DNA of 64,000 nt from Pyrenophora tritici-repentis (Eukaryota > Ascomycota > Dothideomycetes > Pleosporales > Pleosporaceae): positions 2,666,001 to 2,730,000 of the forward strand of contig NC_089392.1 of NCBI RefSeq assembly GCF_003171515.1, in the 5' to 3' direction. The notes beneath the pieces are model-generated. The model made no database searches. It was not told where the DNA came from and saw only the letters and a program-made list of their open reading frames with translations. Position numbers and translations under genes: made by a program. Positions 59,001 through 64,000 of this stretch are shown one piece after another. Every line of letters starts with the position of its first letter. Positions within the stretch are counted from its first letter, which is position 1.

Positions 59001-60062
59001 ACATTTCTGTCCTATCCTAACACTCGAGTAGATCTGATTACGACCTACCATGACCTCAATCCCACTACAATTCCCACCCTAACCTCACCCCCCTCACCCC
59101 TCGAGTTCCTCCGCCACATCTCCCGCAACACACCCTTCGTCCTCCGCGCCGGAGCCTCTGACTTCGCCGCCTGCAAAAAATGGTCCACAGTCTACCTCAC
59201 AACTGTAATGCAAGACTCTCTCGTAAACGTCGCCATGACCCCACGAGGAAATGCCGATTCCGTCATCCCCCTATCCTCACCAGACACCACAATCAACAGC
59301 AGCAGCAGGAGTGCGATATTTGTCAAACCCCACGAAACCCCCCTGCCCTTCCCCATAGCCCTCACCGCCATCCAGTCCCAAGAAAAACAAGGCTCAGCCT
59401 ACACCGGCCCAACCCACTACCTCCAAACCCAAAACGACAACCTCCGCCACGAATACTCAACTCTCTTCTCCGACGTGCCCGCCTCCATCCCCTGGGCGCG
59501 AATAGCCCTCGGAACCGAGCCTGACGCTATAAACTTCTGGCTTGGGAACTCGCATTCCACAACTGCGCTGCACAAAGATAACTACGAAAATATTTACGTG
59601 CAAGTCCTAGGGAGGAAACATTTTGTGCTGTTGCCGCCGGTGGAGGCGGCTTGTGTAGCAGAGAGGGAGGTGCTGGCGGCGACATATGCAGTCAAACATG
59701 GGGATAGGAAAGACATTAGGAAAGAAGATTTGTATGTCAAGATTGATAGTCCGGAGGAATATGTACCATTTGCGACGTGGGATCCGGATAACCCCAGTGT
59801 AAACGCTACACCGTACAGCCATCTCTCGTGTCCGTTGCGCGTTACGCTGCAAGAGGGGGATGTGTTATACCTGCCCGCACTGTGGTATCATAAAGTGAGT
59901 CAGAGCTGCAACGATGAGGGGATCTGTTGTGCTGTAAATTACTGGTATGATCTTGATTTCAGCGGCGGGTTTTGGAGTATGGCGAATTTTATTAGGAGCG
60001 TTGGGTTGGTTAGTATGCAAGAGGAGAATCATGAGGAGAGAGAGAGAAATGGGCAAGACTAG
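59001..60062 (+). CDS. JmjC-domain (cupin) protein, JMJD7-like; 5' end unresolved
   Basis: Fe(II)/2-oxoglutarate oxygenase of the JMJD7 type; human JMJD7 hydroxylates lysines of GTP-binding proteins. The frame is open from 59001 and begins to match the family at VDLITTYHDLNPTTI, then SPLEFLRHISRNTPFVLRAGA, VNVAMTPRGNAD, and FWLGNSHSTTALHKDNYENIYVQVLG with the metal-binding HxD. The distal His is in VLYLPALWYHKVSQ. It ends at 60062. The family usually has about 20 more residues at the start, so one short upstream exon is probably missing from my model; an internal ATG at 59208 would cut the domain. Confidence 0.85.
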   Translation, partial: TFLSYPNTRVDLITTYHDLNPTTIPTLTSPPSPLEFLRHISRNTPFVLRAGASDFAACKKWSTVYLTTVMQDSLVNVAMTPRGNADSVIPLSSPDTTINSSSRSAIFVKPHETPLPFPIALTAIQSQEKQGSAYTGPTHYLQTQNDNLRHEYSTLFSDVPASIPWARIALGTEPDAINFWLGNSHSTTALHKDNYENIYVQVLGRKHFVLLPPVEAACVAEREVLAATYAVKHGDRKDIRKEDLYVKIDSPEEYVPFATWDPDNPSVNATPYSHLSCPLRVTLQEGDVLYLPALWYHKVSQSCNDEGICCAVNYWYDLDFSGGFWSMANFIRSVGLVSMQEENHEERERNGQD

Positions 60063-60155
60063 ACTTTAGTCCGTACCCTAGGAAAGGGGTTCAAGCTCCT
60101 GATTTAAGGATATTAATTAACCAAAACCCACCCACACGGTTCATGCCAGAACTAT

Positions 60156-62225
60156 CTAATCCCGTATCTTAACTTTGATACCCACACCCCTCGCGCTCTC
60201 CCACACGCTGTCGCTGACTTTGATCGGTAACTTCCTCCCTTTCAACCGCTGGTCAATCAGCCAAAGGCCAACGACAAACTCATACCTACTAAGCCTGCCG
60301 ACTCCTCTGCTATCAACCAAGTCCCAGACTTCTTCCAATACGTGTGTAGGCAAGCGACTTCGTGTCCAAATCTCCTGGACACAGAGGTTCAAAACATCCG
60401 CTGAGGGATCGTCGTCAGGTAATGTGGACGCAGACGGGGGTAGATAAAGGCCTTTGTTTGCCGCCCATACCCCCTCATACCGTTTCCGCTCTCGTTCTGT
60501 AATCTGATCGCGCCATCGCCGCCTTGTACCTTCATGATGCTTGTTCGGGTGTTTCCGCCCTTTGATGCCCATGATGCGGGTCCCCTTTTTCTTGTACTTG
60601 TCAACCTTGCTGTCCTCATCATCCGATGACGAAGGCTCTTTGCGCATAGTGGTGCGCATCTTGCCTGTGTTTTTCGGTGGTGATTGCTTCTGCGGTGAGG
60701 GCGAACGATGAAACGGCGAGTGATGGTGGTGATGTTTGCGGGGCGGGAAAAGCGGCTCAACCGACATTGGACGTGATGCTGGAGAAGCGTTGCGCGAGTG
60801 AGATGCCAGGGCTGCACCCATTATCGCACTCGAAAGTGACTCTCCGGTCATGTGTTGTGTGATCTGCTTGACCGATTCGCGTTGATAGTTGTTGTGATAT
60901 ACCGACGACGATGCGCTTCCTGCAGTTGATGTTGGCCGGCGAGGCGGAGAGATATTTTGGCGTCGCGTTGGAGTCGGGTTCTGGCTCTGCGTACGTGGTT
61001 TCATCTGGATCGGTGCGGATGGCTGGAGTTTGCTGGCTGCTGGGGCCAAGTCAGCCTTCCGTGAGGCTGCTCGCCGAGGTGGTGGTAGGCTGGGCTTGGA
61101 CTTCTCTTTCTCCTCCTCTTCTTCCTGCTCCTCCTTGGCCGACTTGAAAGATGAAGGTGACGAGGGCGACATGAGACCTTCTCCTGATGTAGACACTCTC
61201 CGTTTCTGTGCAGAGGTTAGCTGTGCCTGACTGGATGCTTTTCGTGATGGTGGTTTGGGCGGTGCAGAGATTGCTGTCTTGATGGGCGTCAATTGTGCTG
61301 GCTTCTGACTGATGCGGGGAGACTTGACGGGGTCCTTTTGAGGTGTATTAAAGTATGCTTGCTCGCGGACGCTATCGATGTTTGGCGATGACAACTGGAC
61401 AGCAATGTTCGGCTTTGGCTTGACGGGCGGTGGCGTATGCGTCCTGGTCCTATGCAATGGCGCAGCGTCTTCTTTTGGCTCGGGAGGCATTCTGAATGCG
61501 CGCTGTGGCTTGGGCGATCGAACCGGAGGTGGGGAGTCTCGGGTGACGTGTAAGGGTGCGGCAGGTGTACTTGTCGGGGTGGTAGGTCGTTGGGCTTGCT
61601 CAAACATCTTCACCAAAGAATTGGTAGGCGGTATAGGAGTATCGTCGGTGGTCTCATGGTGTGGTTTTGGCCGTTGAGCATTGGCAGCAGCAGAGTGTGA
61701 TCCCAGACTATCTCTCCTCTTCTGGGGCTGCTGAGCGGGCTTCTTGTGTTCTAACCTCGCCAGCACGTTTCCCACGCTCCCAGACGGAGGCAGTGCATCC
61801 CGATCATCCGTCTGTTGTTCGCCCATAACGGATGTTACGGCAGCCTGGCGTGTCGGCCGCAGAGGGCTGTGTCGGGCAGCTGCAAGCCGAGCCGCGATAT
61901 TGGACGGGGAGGATATGCGGTCGCCGTGATCGTCAGGTACGCCCAGGGAGCTGGAGCTGTCTGACTTGGATAGGTTTGGCCTGGTGCCGCCTACCGAACC
62001 GCCAGTGTAGTTTCTCCGCACGGATGCAGGGCTGCGTGTTCCGACTCGGGTGGCCGCAAGCAATGCCCCATTATCTCCGCCTGTGTAATTCTTCACCACC
62101 GGCTTGGGTTTCGGGCGTGGCTTCGAGAAGGCGAGCGAAGCACCTCGCAGCGCGGCATCGCGGACGTTGTGCTGCGTATCGCCAGTCGACTGCGGAACCC
62201 AGCCTTGATTACGTGCCGAGCTCAT
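60156..62225 (-). CDS. EH-domain protein, IRS4/TAX4-like
   Basis: 689 residues from the ATG ending at 62225, no intron. The N-terminus has the family-like [16 protein letters not shown] and [12 protein letters not shown]. The middle is long, disordered, Pro/Ser/Lys-rich (many PPxP and KSPR-type motifs). The C-terminus holds one EH domain: [44 protein letters not shown], and [21 protein letters not shown]. In yeast IRS4/TAX4 regulate phosphatidylinositol 4,5-bisphosphate and autophagy; EH domains bind NPF peptides. Divergent from DNA ligase IV. Confidence 0.88.
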   Translation of the reverse strand: MSSARNQGWVPQSTGDTQHNVRDAALRGASLAFSKPRPKPKPVVKNYTGGDNGALLAATRVGTRSPASVRRNYTGGSVGGTRPNLSKSDSSSSLGVPDDHGDRISSPSNIAARLAAARHSPLRPTRQAAVTSVMGEQQTDDRDALPPSGSVGNVLARLEHKKPAQQPQKRRDSLGSHSAAANAQRPKPHHETTDDTPIPPTNSLVKMFEQAQRPTTPTSTPAAPLHVTRDSPPPVRSPKPQRAFRMPPEPKEDAAPLHRTRTHTPPPVKPKPNIAVQLSSPNIDSVREQAYFNTPQKDPVKSPRISQKPAQLTPIKTAISAPPKPPSRKASSQAQLTSAQKRRVSTSGEGLMSPSSPSSFKSAKEEQEEEEEKEKSKPSLPPPRRAASRKADLAPAASKLQPSAPIQMKPRTQSQNPTPTRRQNISPPRRPTSTAGSASSSVYHNNYQRESVKQITQHMTGESLSSAIMGAALASHSRNASPASRPMSVEPLFPPRKHHHHHSPFHRSPSPQKQSPPKNTGKMRTTMRKEPSSSDDEDSKVDKYKKKGTRIMGIKGRKHPNKHHEGTRRRWRDQITERERKRYEGVWAANKGLYLPPSASTLPDDDPSADVLNLCVQEIWTRSRLPTHVLEEVWDLVDSRGVGRLSRYEFVVGLWLIDQRLKGRKLPIKVSDSVWESARGVGIKVKIRD

Positions 62226-62570
62226 TTACGGTCCATTGGCTTTGGTGGCTTTGGCGGGCAAGAATGACGTATCTAAGGCACGATGAGGTCGATAAATCCG
62301 ATAAGCTGACCCTATGGTGCAGGAAGTAGCAAACGATTAAACGGAAAGGAGCCCATGTTTCCAAGATTAGCACTGCTAAGCACTGGCATTGCGGCCGAGT
62401 GAATTATCTCCACAGTCGCATGGATGAGTGATGATGCGCTAACCGGATTCGGAGGCCACTCATCACGTGAGCACGTGCAGCGCTAAACGCGACCTGCCAG
62501 GCAACCACTGCCCGCACTTCAAATACATATTGTCAGCGCATCCAGTGTTTCCTCTTTCAATGCCCTCAAC
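62226..62570. promoter_or_regulatory. Divergent promoter, IRS4-like gene and DNA ligase IV gene
   Basis: 345 bases between two opposite ATGs. Near 62456-62480 the palindromic cores TCACGTGA and GCACGTGC (E-box type CACGTG) occur 7 bases apart, a possible bHLH factor site shared by both genes. Confidence 0.5.
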
Positions 62571-64000
62571 ATGGCAGAAGATACCCCAATGCCCGATGCG
62601 GACGCGATTAAGGAGAATACTCTCATGTACGGCCATGATGACGACCTCGATGATAAATACCCGACCAGGCCAATAAACCTACACAAAACATTGCCGTTCC
62701 ACACACTATTCACTGACCTCTTCAATCCGCTCATGGAGACGCAGAAGAAGAAGCAGTCAGTGGGGGCTCGTCGGCGAGTTGGTCCACACGGACACGCCAA
62801 CATGTCACCCCATGAAGCCAAGCGGAACATCATTGAAAGGTTCATCGCAAATTGGCGGAAACAGGTCGGCAACGACTTCTACCCGGCAATGCGACTCATC
62901 ATACCCGAGAAAGACCGTGATCGCCCCATGTACGGCCTGAAAGAGAAGGCAATTGCAAAGGTGTTGATCAAACTCACCAGAATCGGCAAGGACTCGGATG
63001 ATGCCAAACACATGCTCAATTGGAAACTGCCTGGACAACTCAACAAGGCCTCAGCTTCCACAGCAGGTGACTTTGCAGGGAGGTGCTATGAGATTCTGTC
63101 AACGCGACAACTCAAAACCGTGTACAGCGACATGACAATCGCGGAGGTCAACAATGCACTGGATAAGCTGTCGCAAGTTGGTGCCGAAGATGAGCAGGTC
63201 AAGATTTTCCAGAGATTCTATCGGAGGATGAATGCTGAAGAGATGACTTGGCTGATCCGCATGATTTTGCGTCAGATGAAGATTGGTGCGACGGAGAAGA
63301 CGTTTCTCGACATATGGCATCCAGATGCAGAAACACTCTTCAACATATCATCAAACCTCCGACGTGTGTGTTGGGAGCTCTTCGACACTAAGCTTCGATT
63401 AGAAGGCGAAGACACTGGTCTCAGTCTGATGCAGTGTTTTCAACCACAGTTGGCTCAGTTCCAAGACAAGGTTGGCTCTTTCGAAAAGCTTGTCACGAGA
63501 TTCAAGGGAGACGAGAATGATGATACCTTCTGGATTGAGGAGAAGCTCGACGGGGAGAGAATGCAGCTACATATGATGGAGGATCCAGATGCCCCAGGCG
63601 GGAAATCGTTCGGCTTCTGGTCACGCAAGGCAAAGGACTACGCATATTTATATGGTCGACATTTTGACGGCGACGAGGCTGGTGCACTGACACGCTTCAT
63701 CACCGATGCGTTCGGGGAGAATGTCAGGAACATCATCTTGGACGGCGAAATGATCACATGGGATATGGAGACTGACCATATTGTTGGCTTTGGCACACTC
63801 AAAACGGCAGCCTTGTCTGAAAAGGAGAACAAAACGAACAAAAATACTGGCCAACGGCCGCTGTTCCGAGTATTTGACTGCGTATATCTCAACGACAAAC
63901 TACTCACACAGTATACATTACGTGATCGCCGGCGTGCTCTCGAAAGTGCTGTCAAAGGTGTGCCTCGAAGATTGGAAGTTCATCCATACATTGAAGCACG
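62571..64000 (+). CDS. LIG4: DNA ligase IV (3' end outside the window)
   Basis: ATP-dependent ligase of non-homologous end joining, acting with XRCC4/LIF1. ATG 62571 gives MAEDTPMPDADAIKEN; the frame is open without intron to the window end (476 codons). The N-terminal DNA-binding domain is clear (FTDLFNPLMETQKKK, LIIPEKDRDRPMYGLKEKAIAKVL, RMILRQMKIGATEKTFLDIWHPDA). The adenylation domain starts with FWIEEKLDGERMQLH, whose Lys (about residue 322) is the AMP-accepting residue, and continues GFWSRKAKDYAYLYG and IILDGEMITWD. These blocks separate LIG4 from ligase I. The oligonucleotide-binding and tandem BRCT domains would follow beyond 64000. Confidence 0.95.
   Translation, partial: MAEDTPMPDADAIKENTLMYGHDDDLDDKYPTRPINLHKTLPFHTLFTDLFNPLMETQKKKQSVGARRRVGPHGHANMSPHEAKRNIIERFIANWRKQVGNDFYPAMRLIIPEKDRDRPMYGLKEKAIAKVLIKLTRIGKDSDDAKHMLNWKLPGQLNKASASTAGDFAGRCYEILSTRQLKTVYSDMTIAEVNNALDKLSQVGAEDEQVKIFQRFYRRMNAEEMTWLIRMILRQMKIGATEKTFLDIWHPDAETLFNISSNLRRVCWELFDTKLRLEGEDTGLSLMQCFQPQLAQFQDKVGSFEKLVTRFKGDENDDTFWIEEKLDGERMQLHMMEDPDAPGGKSFGFWSRKAKDYAYLYGRHFDGDEAGALTRFITDAFGENVRNIILDGEMITWDMETDHIVGFGTLKTAALSEKENKTNKNTGQRPLFRVFDCVYLNDKLLTQYTLRDRRRALESAVKGVPRRLEVHPYIEA

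Overview
The window is nuclear DNA of a filamentous ascomycete, most likely a Dothideomycete of the Pleosporales type. Genes are split by many introns of about 45-60 nt with GTRNGT donors. The gene families are fungal: NACHT with a C2H2 tail, QDE-2-type Argonautes, SGF29, an IRS4-like EH protein, a YOX1-like homeobox protein, a pogo/Fot1-like transposon and a Ty3/gypsy chromovirus. The species is an inference and I do not name it.

Left part (1-16.4 kb): the 3' part of a secreted type B carboxylesterase, then a minus-strand NACHT/STAND gene, then a plus-strand SNF2/RING helicase. A complete 1851-bp DNA transposon with perfect 56-bp inverted repeats lies inside one 47-nt intron of the helicase. 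The helicase reading also carries two in-frame stops. A minus-strand coiled-coil gene follows. The next 3 kb are gene-poor, with diverged repeats, a frame-broken cysteine-rich secreted peptide and a microsatellite.

Housekeeping block (16.5-26 kb): SGF29 (SAGA reader), mannose-6-phosphate isomerase, a GT8 glycosyltransferase, a mitochondrial carrier and ARF1. All are intact with clear exon structures.

Accessory block (27-50 kb): two Argonaute-like genes in the same orientation flank a decayed minus-strand gene of unknown function. Both Argonautes keep the PIWI metal-binding residues but carry in-frame stops (and the second one frameshifts) that fit C:G to T:A change. A homeobox regulator with a 13-nt micro-exon follows. 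Then comes a 5385-bp Ty3/gypsy chromovirus with identical 188-bp LTRs, inserted exactly across the 3' splice site of an NmrA-like gene. The element's primer-binding site is complementary to its own LTR, which points to Tf1-type self-priming.

Right part (50-64 kb): two small hydrophilic proteins, ERV41-like cargo receptor, a membrane RING-H2 protein with a broken RING-related gene downstream, a mitochondrial inner membrane peptidase, a JmjC (JMJD7-like) hydroxylase, an IRS4-like EH-domain protein, and the start of DNA ligase IV, which runs off the window.

No tRNA, rRNA or CRISPR array was recognised. The most notable points are the two mobile elements seated at introns, the self-priming signature, and the apparent decay of two RNA-silencing genes and a neighbouring helicase.
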